Both the position numbers and the translations under genes were made by a program. A DNA stretch of 64,000 bases from Lineus longissimus (taxonomy: Eukaryota; Nemertea; Pilidiophora; Heteronemertea; Lineidae). The notes under the pieces are model-generated. The model was not told the DNA's origin and did no database searches. It saw only the letters and a list, made by a program, of their open reading frames with translations. Below are positions 13,720-25,728 of the stretch, piece after piece. The stretch lies in contig NC_088318.1 of NCBI RefSeq assembly GCF_910592395.1, positions 744,001 to 808,000 of the forward strand, given 5' to 3'. Every line of letters begins with the position of its first letter. Positions within the stretch are counted from its first letter, which is position 1.

Positions 13720-16700
13720 ATCAGGTTCTCGTTTAAAATGTAGTCCAATAAACACCAAACAAAGTACTTTTATCAACCGTCCACAAGACCACAAAGTGGA
13801 GAAAAAAGACCAGAAATCTTATGAAACCTAATCAACAGCATTACAATTCTAGTCACAACCCTGCCCATCAGCAGTCGCCATTGCTCTCATCCCAATCTCC
13901 CCTTCAAATTGATGTAAGATTAATTCTGATTGGTTAGTATTCCTCACGCTAGCCTCGCTTCCGTTCCGGGCACTCAGACTTCTCCTCTATTCCGCTATCT
14001 TGGCTGATAGGAAATGTTCTATTTGGCTTACCCTTCAATATCAGTGTAGACTCTCTCCATGAGCCAATGATTTCAACAACCTCTTGCCATACCTGGATCG
14101 CGTCTAGTAGCGGAGAGAAATAGCCAAAATATTTGGACAAAATATTTTCCAAGTCTTAGAGATATTTGCATACAAGGCGAATTCGACATGTGATTTCATG
14201 GCTGGGATGGTTGTTCCTCAATGATAGTTGCAACAATGAGGCAACCATTTGGTAAAAAATCGCAGGCATTAACTTCCTCCACCCTGTCGACTTATTACAC
14301 ACGTCCTTCTAAAAGCCTTGTTGAAGACTCCTGGTGTATTGTTGGTCTATCAGAACTTTCAAACATAACTAACTTCTGCTTCCCATTGTGTACCTTTTCC
14401 ATTACGACACCAATATTGATATTTTTTGGCGAAAATCCACGCGTCCTCAATTTGAAATCACGTCTAGGAAGGAACTTCTCTATCGAATATAATTGATAAA
14501 TATCCTCGTTTGGATATTGTTGACAAAATCAGGGAGAAGAATGACGAGAGGGGAAACATGGCGGAGGTCTGGGATCCGAGTATCCCTACTCACTTCCGCA
14601 ATGTTTGAGTGATGCGCATCCGGGTTCCGGTATCGTGGTGCGCGCGCAGCATAAATTGACAGATCGAAGCGCACCATCACCAGTGAATGGTTTGAGGAAT
14701 TAGCGACTTCGGTCTTAAATTACATTTAGGAGGCATTTTTAAAAGTCATTGTGGTGTCAAAGTGGATGCTCCGGTGACTGATGATCGGGTTGAAATATAG
14801 AATGCGTCTTTTTCCTCATCATCCGTATCAAGCTTTCTTCATATCTATTTAAGGGCTAAATTTCAATACTGGTTGGGTTTAGCCAGTGAGATTGAATATT
14901 TCCTGAGGGGTTCGTCCCATGCATTGACTATCTTGCAATAAAGTGTTCCCGTTAATCCGGCTTAGCGACCCGGTGTGGTCATGGCTCGGGGTGGTTGAAG
15001 ACAAAGGCAGAAGAAAACACAAGATGAATATCACGGGCTTTAATTCAACCTTCGTCTAATATCGAAGGATCAAAAATCGGATACGTCAGGGAAGACGATT
15101 GATAATGCTGGATCGGTGTGCGTTCATCGTGAGATATTTTCATAAAAGAACGCTTCTTTAAAAACTAAATTCATCCCCAGCCAAGTAAACAGCATACATT
15201 TCTGCGAGAACTCGTGATATTTGGTCGATTTCTCCGTTCAGCAGCATAAGGAGTTATGACCATAATGAGATGCGGAGGTGAGATGCCGGGAATATGAGGT
15301 GACGCATCCCTTTCCGACAGTAAAATTGACAGGAAATGTCGCTGTAGCACTTTGTGATTGGCCCATTTCTAATCCCTCCACCGAAGATGCAGAATTCAGA
15401 GCATCTGATTGGACAATACGGCCGGAATTATTCCCAAATTCTTTTTGACCATTGATCCTGGCACTGGTCGACTGCTCGATGAAAATTCGAACGATTTCAA
15501 TTTTGCAACAGAGCATACTGTCATTGTATAATGAACGCTGAGAGAACGCTGATGAATTCGCGGCATGTTTGGATGGAAGCTGACGATGTGAGGTTTGTTG
15601 ACAAAGTAACTCCAACCGGATCCTTGAAGATCTTGAATTCTAATCACCCTCTAAGATATGTACTCGCAGTTTACTACGCAAAGCCGTGAATTCCTCACAG
15701 ACTCGTCCCCAAGTCAGTCGTATCTATCAACCTGTACTGGTTCAGCATTGATTAGGTGGTACTGGAGACCAGGTCCTTACGATGTGTAAGTGGAATTGGA
15801 TTTGGAATTGGAAAAATCCGAATTCTTTCTTTTGATCCTCGCCACCAATGTGAGCATCGCGCACAAAATTTCTCAATTTTTCCGTAAATTTCTTAGCAAG
15901 ATTGAACAATGGAGACAAGGTTCCCGGCCAGGTTCGCATACGACTCAAGGAGCCTCGTTATTGGAGTAGAAATATTCGCTCATTCTCTCTCTGTAATTGA
16001 GAGGTGAACTCAAACAGCCAGAGGTGAGGCCCGTCTTTGGTGTCCAGAAGTCCATGTTGTCTGGAATGGGGATTCTGGCGGTACAGTGTCACTAAACCAT
16101 CCTTGAGTGGAGGGCCGCCTTTCTATGACAAAGTCACCATCTTTAATACAGAACAGTACAGCGAGGATTGGAACTCATCTTGAGACAATCAGAGGGTAAA
16201 AAAACATGGCCCCTTTAACGTACTGAACCATTGGTGTGAGTTGAGTAACAAATTCTATGTGTCCTAGATCGGGAGCGAAAAAAAAAGGTTTGCACTCTGT
16301 TTGGAAAATATTGGAAGAGTCCTCGAAATGTTTACCAATACCAGTACGATCGCATCTGAAACCTTCCAAAAACTGCCGAGAGTTGTAGTTTTTTTCCACT
16401 CTGTTTGCAAGCACTTGGATTTGATGAGCAATTCTTAACGTCAAAGTCATTGTGTTAAATCAAGTGCGTAATCTGGCATTTTTGAAAACACATCCCAAAA
16501 CAAATGAGGGTGGCCATCGCCCAGACCACTCATGCCCACTTGGCGAATTAGAAACATTTACTGGCGAGAATAGCAGTGGAAGTAATTAAACGATAGGAGA
16601 ATACCTCCTCTAGATTTGGATTGTTCCCGCCTTCCCCGCCTCATCCAAAGCAGCCGACTTTTCTGACGTCCTTATTAAGCCCTGCACTTAATGCATCTCA

Positions 16701-16933
16701 ATATTGCAGTCAAAATAATGGCAGACGCCGCCGATATTGTTGATCAACAGAGAGGTTCTACTTATGAAAGTTTCATTATCTTCAATGGTAATTCAACAGG
16801 CGACGCTAGATTTTTGTATTGACTATTTTTATCCGCTGAAGAAAAAACTCATGAAAATTCTACACGCTTTCGCATCTTGATGCGCCTGCGCGCCTGTTGT
16901 CAAGACGCCAACAGACGATAGGCGCGTGTTTGT

Positions 16934-16956
16934 CACGTGGTCACGTGGCACGCGCA
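16934..16956. promoter_or_regulatory. Two adjacent CACGTG palindromes
   Basis: The sequence GTCACGTGGTCACGTGGCACG has two perfect CACGTG E-boxes 8 bp apart, followed by a third near-match. Such sites are bound by bHLH-ZIP factors. There is no annotated gene close by, so function is only a possibility. Confidence 0.3.
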
Positions 16957-19900
16957 AAGACGAGCACGGCGCTCGGAATTGAGACATTTTTCTGAAAATA
17001 AATCTCTTTATCAGGGCTCATACCCTCTTTGTCTGCGTTCTTTTTAAAAGTCCCCCGACCTTCTTCCTCGCACACTTATTCCGATGGGCGAAATAAGACC
17101 AAATCAAAAATGGCGGCCCGCGGACGCCAGCCAACGTAGGACTCGTGAAGTCCGGTTGGAAAATCTTGCAATTTTCTCCGGATTTGGGCGAATGTAAACA
17201 ATAATGAAAAGTCCTAAAGAGGTTTGGGGCAATATCTCCGGATTTTTATTGGCGACTTGTGTCCAAGGAATCCCTTAATCCAACCAAGCAAGCTCCGGTG
17301 TCTTTGTGATGACATACCAACTCCATTCCGCCTCCGGTCGTCGCAGAAGTCACCAGTTCATCCAAGCAAAATCCCAATGTTGATCTTGTTTGTCTTCACG
17401 CTTTACAAAACGATTTCGTGTTATCAACTAAATTGGAATTTTGTCCCATTTTTCGAATCTATTGTATCGAAGTGAAATATTTTACGAAACTGATGAACTG
17501 TTTGTATAATGTTCTGAATCAATAACAAATTTGATGTGAGATGTTTCGATTTTTTAATAGGATTTGCCATGTTTTATGGTGAATGTTTTGCTTTAAAGGG
17601 ACTGCACAGGACTACCGAGTACATCCGACGAACAGGACTGTATCGACTCAACAAGATGTGGAAGAATGAGAGTGGCCACTTGAAAGTCATCAAGTCCTCC
17701 TGGTGGCCTTGGTAACCTTACTGGGCCGTCACGTGCGCTCTTTCTTTATTAATCACGTCCAAGAACAAGCGACACGGTACCGCCACATAACTCGGCCCAA
17801 ATCCTGTTTTATTTGCTTCTAACGCGAGTGCTTTTCCAGGTAACCAAACGTGATGTGAATGACTGGATGGAAGGCGAAAAACGTTGTGTGGACATCTTTC
17901 ATCAAGATGACGTGTGTACTGCAACCGGATTAGAGGATTCAGCTCGGATTGAACCGTACTAACTCCAGACCACGTTTGAGCCATATGGACCGTAACCCAT
18001 TGCGTGACATGATCCATTTGCTAAGACTCATCACGTCCGGTTTCTAGCAGAGTCCAATTCCGTGCGTAGCTCTAAGATATTTTTATTTATCATTAAAAAA
18101 TAATGCTTTTTCCGGCGAGAAACCGAGGCATCTTTGATGGTTGTTGTCTTTCATCACAGCATCGCCTGGCCGCCATATTTCACTGGGACAGCAGCGTCTA
18201 CATATCAAAAGTGCGTTCGCCGAATCGAGCAAAAGGCGAGTATGGTGCAGTTCATCACTTTGGCATTAGACAGAACTAGGCAGACGAATCTACTTAATCC
18301 CAAAATTTCCTGAGATGACAAACTTATGCATCAAACTTCGTGCATCAAGAATCGTAGGGGTGAGGTGGGCCAACGACAGTTCGCGCGTGGGCGTCGCACG
18401 TGACCCTGCGCAGGCTCTGACCAAAGCCCAGGGACACCCTCCACAAAATGAAATGTTTGCTTACGAAATTAACCTCCGAATTCTTCTGCCATTGATAGCG
18501 ATAAATAAATAATGATGACTTTTGGCGCGCTTCTCGTGGGCGGAAGGGCGCGCTGCCCGATGGGACGGTCGTCTGCTTGCGCCAATCACCCCCTTTCTAT
18601 CACTCCGATCTCGCGATCGTATCTGGCTTAATTTGATTCAACAGTGATTAAAAAGTAAACTATTCCTTATGTACTATCAATGGGTGACAGCGAATCCATC
18701 CATTGTCTCATAGGTCCTACGCCCCGGAGAAGATGGCGAGACTGCCAAAATGGCTGTCATCACTCGTGCCTGCCGGGGAGTTCACATCCAAACTGTCCTC
18801 ACTCTTAGTTCGTGACACATTCTAGTTAGTGCAGACGGTGAAGATGTGAAAGCAGTAAGCGACGAAATAGAGACACGATTTTACAATTTGCCCGGAAACA
18901 GAACCTTGAAAGTAAAGCCTGTCCGTGTAATTTATTCATTACAGACTGCCCAATATTGGCCTTCATTCTGGTCATCCATACACCTAATCTTTTCTCCTCC
19001 GGATGACCCCAATCGACAACTAGACCAGAGATCGATGATGATCCAATCTGACTTGTTGGAACCAGCCAGACACGTTGGCCAAACTCGATTGAGTGGTGGT
19101 CATCACAACTTAGTTGTACCTGTTGGGTTTTCGCAGTGACTTCTCACACACAACGACCTTACTCCCAAGAACCCTCTAAAGTTAATGAAATGTAAAGTAC
19201 ATGTATTTCATATTGCTCTCCACTAAGGACATTAAACCCGTGGTGTCACCGTCAACCATGTGCCACCGAAGATGTCGTTATACGGAAACTATAAGTAAGT
19301 TATGAACTTATTAAAATGCTAGCCACGCCTTGAACCCTTGGTTGTGTCTTGACATCATAGGAATGGAATACAAATTTGTATCAACGCAAGGTCGACGGAG
19401 CGTTCACCGAATAACACACGCATTTCGGAGAGGGGCACCTGACGTCTCGATTCATCCACAGGGTGATTGTCCTAGGTACGTCAGATAGGACTGTCCGAAG
19501 ACCGCGGCCACGTAAAGACGGCGGCACAACCACACCGCTCCAATGCAAGGTAGGAGTTCATTAGGTGTTTGTATTTATCTGGCTGGTGATTGTCATCTGA
19601 ATTTGTCTACAAATGAAGACACACCTGGATCTGGACGAGTTAATTATTGCTCAAATCAGCTATATGTACCCACAGTAAGAGGCGCAACGACCAGTCATAT
19701 CTGGGGAACAACATACTGTCCCGAGATGTGCCGCTCACCCCACTGTCCAGGTGCGGTCAAGGGTCTTGCTGACCAGATACATGTAATATCAAAACAGACA
19801 TATTGCATCTGCCTCATTGCGGCCGTATAAGACAACGGTTGTCAGGCGTAGCCCCCGGCGACCACAGACCACGAATAATATGACTTGGTGTCGAACGTGA

Positions 19901-20295
19901 AGCCCTCTCGAGGATGGAAGATAAAGACACGTGAATCGGAAGGTCAAGCCCGTTGTTGACTGTCCTTTCAAACATCGGTGTTGTCATCTGCATTTCACGG
20001 TCGTCGCCAGATCGTGTAATACAACGTGTGTCTTTGTGTGGGTAACCTATAGAGGCACTAGTGTGTGTGCCCTTGTGCAAGTCACCAAGCGTCTTGCACT
20101 GGACACAAGCTTGGGCCCTCTAGGTGACTTGCACAAGGACACACAAGAGATGTTCACCAGGTTCTGCCTTGCAATTGACGCAAGCTAATGGCACTACCTG
20201 GCCTTGCACAAGGTGACACAAGGTGACGCAAGGTTGGGTATCAAGGCGACCTGCATGAAGGCAAACGATGACTTCCAAATCAAGGAACTTGGATT

Positions 20296-20799
20296 TCGAT
20301 CACACCCGCCAAATCATTAACGCCATCTATGCATTTTTCACTGCACCAAACATGGCTGTCCGATGAAGACAATACATGCACAGGTTGTCCAAGGACAACA
20401 TAGGACGTCAGTGTCTTCATCAAGCCGTGCACCTCCTATTTTTAAGGTACTGCTGATATCGCGACCTCGATTAATGACCGTTCTTACCTGAACAGAGATG
20501 TCTCCAGCAGGCGCCTTGCACAAAGGCTCCGTGTCTCCGGGCATATTGCACTACGAAACATATGCCAGGGTCTCCAGGCGACTTGCACTGGCCAGGATAC
20601 ACGAGCAAAGATCTCGAGGTGACTTTCACACAGAGACTTCCAATCCAGGGAGACTTACATTCCAGTCACACTCTCCAAATGTTATCATCGACGCCATCTG
20701 TACTGTTATAAATGAACCAAACTTGGCTGTGCGATGAGGACATGCAGTGAGGTTGTCCAAGGACAAAATAGGACGTGTCTTCGGCGAGCACCTCCTATT
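20296..20799. repeat. Diverged tandem duplication, period about 367 bp
   Basis: Segment 20296-20440 (through GGTTGTCCAAGGACAACATA and CACCTCCTATT) recurs at 20663-20799 with substitutions and small indels. The flank from about 20070 also repeats a CTTGCACAAGGTGAC-type motif several times. The open frames in both strands follow the repeat and carry no protein signal. Confidence 0.75.
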
Positions 20800-21063
20800 C
20801 TGCGGACAGCTGGTATCGGGTCCTGGATTCTTTGCTGTTGTGATCTGAATAGCGAATTGCTGATGAATCATTCCTTGTTTGAACAAAGACGCCTTGGCAG
20901 TCATGACCGGGTCCATAACCTACCCAGGGTTGTGACATACAAGGTAGGTTCCATCCAGGACATCCATGTAATGAGGAGGATCATCACAATTCTTGAAAGA
21001 CAAACCAGTTAGTCAGCATATCAGCATTTACAAACAACAAAACTGAACATCCATGATAAGATA

Positions 21064-21069
21064 TTTATT
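21064..21069 (-). terminator. Poly(A) signal AATAAA for the MATCAP gene
   Basis: TTTATT on the plus strand reads AATAAA on the minus strand about 570 nt beyond the MATCAP stop codon. It is the canonical hexamer and no other gene lies between. Confidence 0.45.
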
Positions 21070-21640
21070 CTATAAAATATCCAATGTGGATTAAACTGTC
21101 TATGACCAACTGGATATACTGTGATCTTAAATGGAAAGACTAATGAGTCGAGTTTATGATGGGGATGTTAAAATCATCCACCAAGTCATGTTGATTATGC
21201 AAGTTATTCAGTCGGTATCTGTAAACCAGGAATGAACACATTAGAATGGAAACATATCTCAGTTCTCATCATCTTGGCACAAAACATGTCACACTTAACA
21301 CAGTATGAAGGAATGTTAGGTCTTAAGAAATTATACCACAAAAAATATCGAAATCATTGGAATGCTTACAATACTGCTAAATAACTACATTGCATCTCCA
21401 ATGAGATGGAACAAATTAGGAAGATTCATTTCCATGAAGAATTCAAATGGTGTGTCCCCACCAAGAGACGCTGCATGTACAAAACCGTTTCACAATCTCA
21501 CAATACAATACGCTACAGTGGCCTGATAACGGGACAGACACAAATTGAGTATTTACGGCTGTACACAAAACTCTGCCATAAAGTACATCCTATAAGCCAA
21601 GGAAAAAAACAATATTCAAAAGGGGAAACTATCACAGGAA

Positions 21641-23954
21641 CTACATTTTCTCCAGTTCATAATCGTCGAGTCCATTGGCTTTGACAATTTTCTCTAGTTT
21701 GTTACGATAATTCTCAATGTTGACCATAAAGTTGGGAACCCGTGTATTCTCGAGGTCACCAACGTCACGTAATCTCTCGATGTCCTTGAATGATATCTTG
21801 CCCAGTTTTGTCAAGGCATGGAAGTCGATGAATTCTCTGTGTTTAAGTATTTGGAGAGCACCACTTAAGTAGACTTGGTCTTTACAAAATGCACCTGAAA
21901 ATAAGAATTGGGTTATTTTAAAGGAGCATTTATGTACCAGGGTAGGGGTGGTCATTAGTGGTTGTGCTGGTATACTGACAACACCAACAGATGTCGGGAC
22001 AAGCAAGGGTAATTGGACTGATAGCTCTCTGTTTAGCTGTGACATCCTATGTTCTATTTGAACTGTGGGAGGTAAAACCATCTACAATCAGGCTGCTCTA
22101 CTTATAGACTAGAATTAAATTGAGACATTGCACTTAACATGTAGTGAAGAAAGACAACCTCCTTCTTATATAGAAGAATCAAAATTGTTCGCAACATATT
22201 GTTATTCCATGCTTTGGGAAGACAAGGTGGATTAAAGGATTACCTGGCTGGCCTGTGTCTGTTAATCCTCTCTTCACACGTAAACAATAATCCCACTTGA
22301 CGAACGGATCAGACACAAATCGTCCGAGATCTTCAAACAAGTCAACAAAGGACATAAATGCTGCCTTAAACGTCACATAATACAACAAGGCTGATCTCCA
22401 TAGACAGGGATCTTTCCTGAATATGACGCTATGCAATGAAGCAAGGCCTTCTTCCGTCGGGTTGACAGGGCCTAGCTCCATCTCTTGACGCTTCTTCCAG
22501 CTGTTCCACGATTGGTAACGATTGTTCAGTGAGCGGATGTAGTGAGTTCCTGAAGAATAGAAACAGGGCCCTTTCATTTTATCAAAATAAAAGGCTTCAC
22601 AGAATAAGGTCTGACACACTTTATAAGCCTTATACATGTAATATCTTTTCATCAAGTTGATTAAAGACAGCCAATAGTTAGCAAACTAATAAACAAACAT
22701 GTCAACACAAAAGAAGACTACAATTACCTGGTTACAATTGTCTACTCCGGCAGTCTTGATTAAACAACCAAGAACCGACAGTAGGTATTAATTCCTTAAT
22801 TAGAGCACCAAGATGTTATCAGTGCCAACTACTGTCTTCAGGTCTTGTGTCCACTTGATTTCTCAAACTTACCAACTTCATGTCGTAGAAGTCCATCCAT
22901 CCAATGTTCTCGGACGTTGTCCACCCGGACGTTTAACGTCGGCCGTCCCTTCACACGTGTCATCGAGCCTCGAGATACCAAGTCCTCTGACAAGTTAATA
23001 AACACTTTGTCTTCAAGTCTCTCTTTCTTCAAATACTCTCTAGCGAAAGTGTGGATCTCAGCTTTTGAGAGAAGCCGACCTCCTGTTCGTCTTTCAAATT
23101 CTTCATAAGTTCCGTACCTTTTTAAAGCAGTGTTCATGATATGGATTGCCTGAAAGGAGATATCATATCATAATTACAGTGCAACATGGATCAAGTTGAT
23201 TTAGGATGATACAAGTACCCCATGATTGTGACCTACAATGGTCTCGAGATTGGATTAGTCCCAAAAGACTTCTGAAAAGTTGAATATTTCATACACCACT
23301 ATCAAAGATAGCGATCGTGATTCAGTCATTTACCTGATCTAAATATCTTGCATTGGGTGTGCTGTACTTCTTGAGGACGTCTGGCTCCGGCTGACATCTG
23401 TAGGCAAACTGTGGATTATACATGAAGTTTGACTGGAAAAATCTCTCCCTCTCTGCCTCCTGGTTATACGGTTTGATGGCAGCAAGAAGCGGCAGTTTCT
23501 TTTTCGAAAGAAGCAGCTGCGAATTTGTGGCACTTCCAACTCCATTTTGTCCAAGCAAATTGTTCGAAGACTTCAATATGCTGCCCGGGCCATTTTGGTC
23601 AGAACAATGTCCAAGAGAAGGTAGCCGCACACTGGAGAGCGCGGAACCTTGTCGGCCACTCATGTTTAAAGGACCCGGAGTCACCCAGGCCTCGACGTGC
23701 CCCTTCCCTGAACCAAATGTCCCAATCGAGGTGGAGGAGGATGAAGGGAGAGACCCACGTCGGAGTTTCACAGACGTTTTCGGCCGCCTATCACCGCCAT
23801 TTTCTATATCCAAGCTCCTCAAATGACTTGAATCACTCGAGCAACGTGTTTTCCGCTTCCTACGCGTTTTCGTTCGTCGTTTTGAAGGCGGAGGATGCGG
23901 TGTTTTCACTTTTTCTTGGGGACATCCATCAAATTTCTGTCCCTTGTCCGCCAT
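21641..23954 (-). CDS. MATCAP: Microtubule-associated tyrosine carboxypeptidase (MATCAP/KIAA0895 family)
   Basis: Four coding exons: 23334-23954, 22873-23149, 22244-22549 and 21641-21894. All junctions are GT-AG, phases fit, and the total is 485 codons plus stop, close to my recollection of human MATCAP1 (about 470). The family removes the C-terminal tyrosine of alpha-tubulin on microtubules, giving detyrosinated tubulin. The first 150 residues are basic and serine-rich, likely disordered and microtubule-binding. The conserved core starts near residue 170 (AAIKPYNQEAERERFF). The zinc-protease HExxxH motif is HEVGTH, residues 297-302, followed by TEEGLASLHS, which supplies the family's Glu ligand. 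The start ATG opens MADKGQKF; no in-frame upstream alternative is obvious. Family assignment rests on these motifs recalled from vertebrate homologues. Confidence 0.93.
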
Positions 23955-24747
23955 CTTTAAACAACACCAACAAGGGAGCAGTTATTGCGCTGATATCTAT
24001 AATGAATTTTCACAAAGAACAAGGCGTAACATAGAGTATTAATGCCATATGTACATGTTATTTTGTCCTCATATTAACTGCAAAGACTAAATAAGGGCTT
24101 TTTGCTAAAAAGAATCATATTCCAAAGATGGAAGGCAATCTGGTTTAGAAATTAGTGAATGCTCCCTGACCTTGGCTACAACGACACACCCGCCATCTCT
24201 GAGTGGGAAGTGTAACTAACCGTCTGAGTGAAGACAAGGTTGTTCTCGGGACATGAGTAATCAACCTCCTGTGGGTGGAGCGAAAAACAATTCAATTATC
24301 GCTTCAGCAGATTGATTGATGCTTTGCCTTTTCACAGGTTTATCTGTCGATGTTCGCCATTGTTAACACCAGAAAGTTATATCACCAATTTCTACTGCTT
24401 GCCCATAGGTAGACACCTCTTTTCTTTTTGGTCATCCAAGCTTGTTGTCTTGCTCGGTTTTCACAAACCAGCGCTAGCATGTAGCATTGATGGCTATCCC
24501 TGGTTGGCGAAGTCTTTCTCTGTATTGGATAATCAGGCCTGTGATAAAGGGTAATAGTTCATGCAGGGCCAGTACTTCAACTTGAACCACCACGCAAACT
24601 TTGCCGAGCATTCCTCACATCACAGCCTACCGAGGATCAAACAGAACCAGCAGCTGGAACCTCTTCCAACGTTTCTTGAGTCATGTGATAAGAACATCTC
24701 AATCACGACAGAATAATATCTACAGCGCAATTTATATATTATAACAG
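23955..24747. other. Intergenic: MATCAP 5' flank and Aurora 3' flank
   Basis: No exon or RNA gene is visible. It should hold the MATCAP promoter next to 23.95 kb and the end of the Aurora transcript. Confidence 0.5.
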
Positions 24748-24753
24748 TTTATT
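24748..24753 (-). terminator. Possible poly(A) signal for the Aurora gene
   Basis: TTTATT on the plus strand reads AATAAA on the minus strand, about 975 nt past the Aurora stop codon. The distance is plausible for a 3' UTR, but nearer variant signals may be used. Confidence 0.3.
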
Positions 24754-25728
24754 TTTGATTTCATAATTATTGAGAGTTGATCTCCAATGTTTTGGACAAT
24801 ATCAGTCACACCATAACTTCAATTGTCCTGACAGTAAGTGCAAATTAATACGGAACTATCGAATATCTACAAAACTGTTGATGCAAAGCACATAACTTGC
24901 TATCCACTTAGACACAATCCCGAACAATTACAAATCCATTTTCACCTGGGCCACCACTTTGTACAATCTTATCTACAAAATTACAAACGAGCCATGATCG
25001 TCAAATTTAACAGGGATGCAGGTATAAATGAACTCTACCAATTAGAAATTTACCAACGTCCATGTAATGTAAACAAAAATCAGCAGTGTACAAGTATTTA
25101 GTCAGATACACTACTGCCATACATGTAAGGGATTTGGTGAGTTTATACGAGTTGAAATGTACATTTGTAAGTGACACAAAGACAATTTTGACCAATTAAA
25201 ATCATGAAGACTCACTATTGATTCTCTTTTTTTCAATTGTTCTTCTAACTTGTCTTCATGTTTTGCCGCCCCCACAAAGGATTACAGACGTCCATGCATT
25301 CCACGACTCATACATGTACACAAACTGGCATAGGTGACTACGACAAATAAACCAGGACCAATATCTGTGACTCTTCATGTGCCAGTAACTAGATTAAAGA
25401 CACAAGCCTTCCGTCAAGACATCAGGAGCTCGCCTTGTTCTGCTCAGTCACATCCATCCAACATTCTGACAAAGACCACTCTTGAGAACCTCATGACATT
25501 TAGAACAGCCACTAAGTCCTTGATGCACACCCTGCACAATCTCTGCAGATTTACACTGAAAATTAGTGCAATAACTTCAGTGGCACAAATAAATATTGAT
25601 ACCATCAGGTCACAAGCACTAGAGAGTCCACACTATATCCAGTCCAGCCTGAAGCTACACGTGCTGATTGCTGACTCCTCTTATTCAGTCACCTATCACC
25701 TCGTCACTCTCTCAACGCTACAACCAGG

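Larger units (their letters stand above)
4435..21063. other. Gene-poor tract of about 16.6 kb
   Basis: I read both strands for domains and for spliceable exons and found none to defend. The longest open frames (positions 11935-12354 plus, 10991-11371 minus, 15238-15615 minus) have no recognisable motif, low-complexity or biased composition and no partner exons. The tract holds small duplications (8.1, 13.6 and 20.3 kb), a paired CACGTG site (16.9 kb) and ordinary AT-rich sequence. It may be intergenic or a long intron or regulatory domain of a gene outside the window. Confidence 0.5.

Noticed and set aside
15238..15647. Two overlapping minus-strand open frames
   Set aside because: Overlapping frames without conserved features; best explained by chance.
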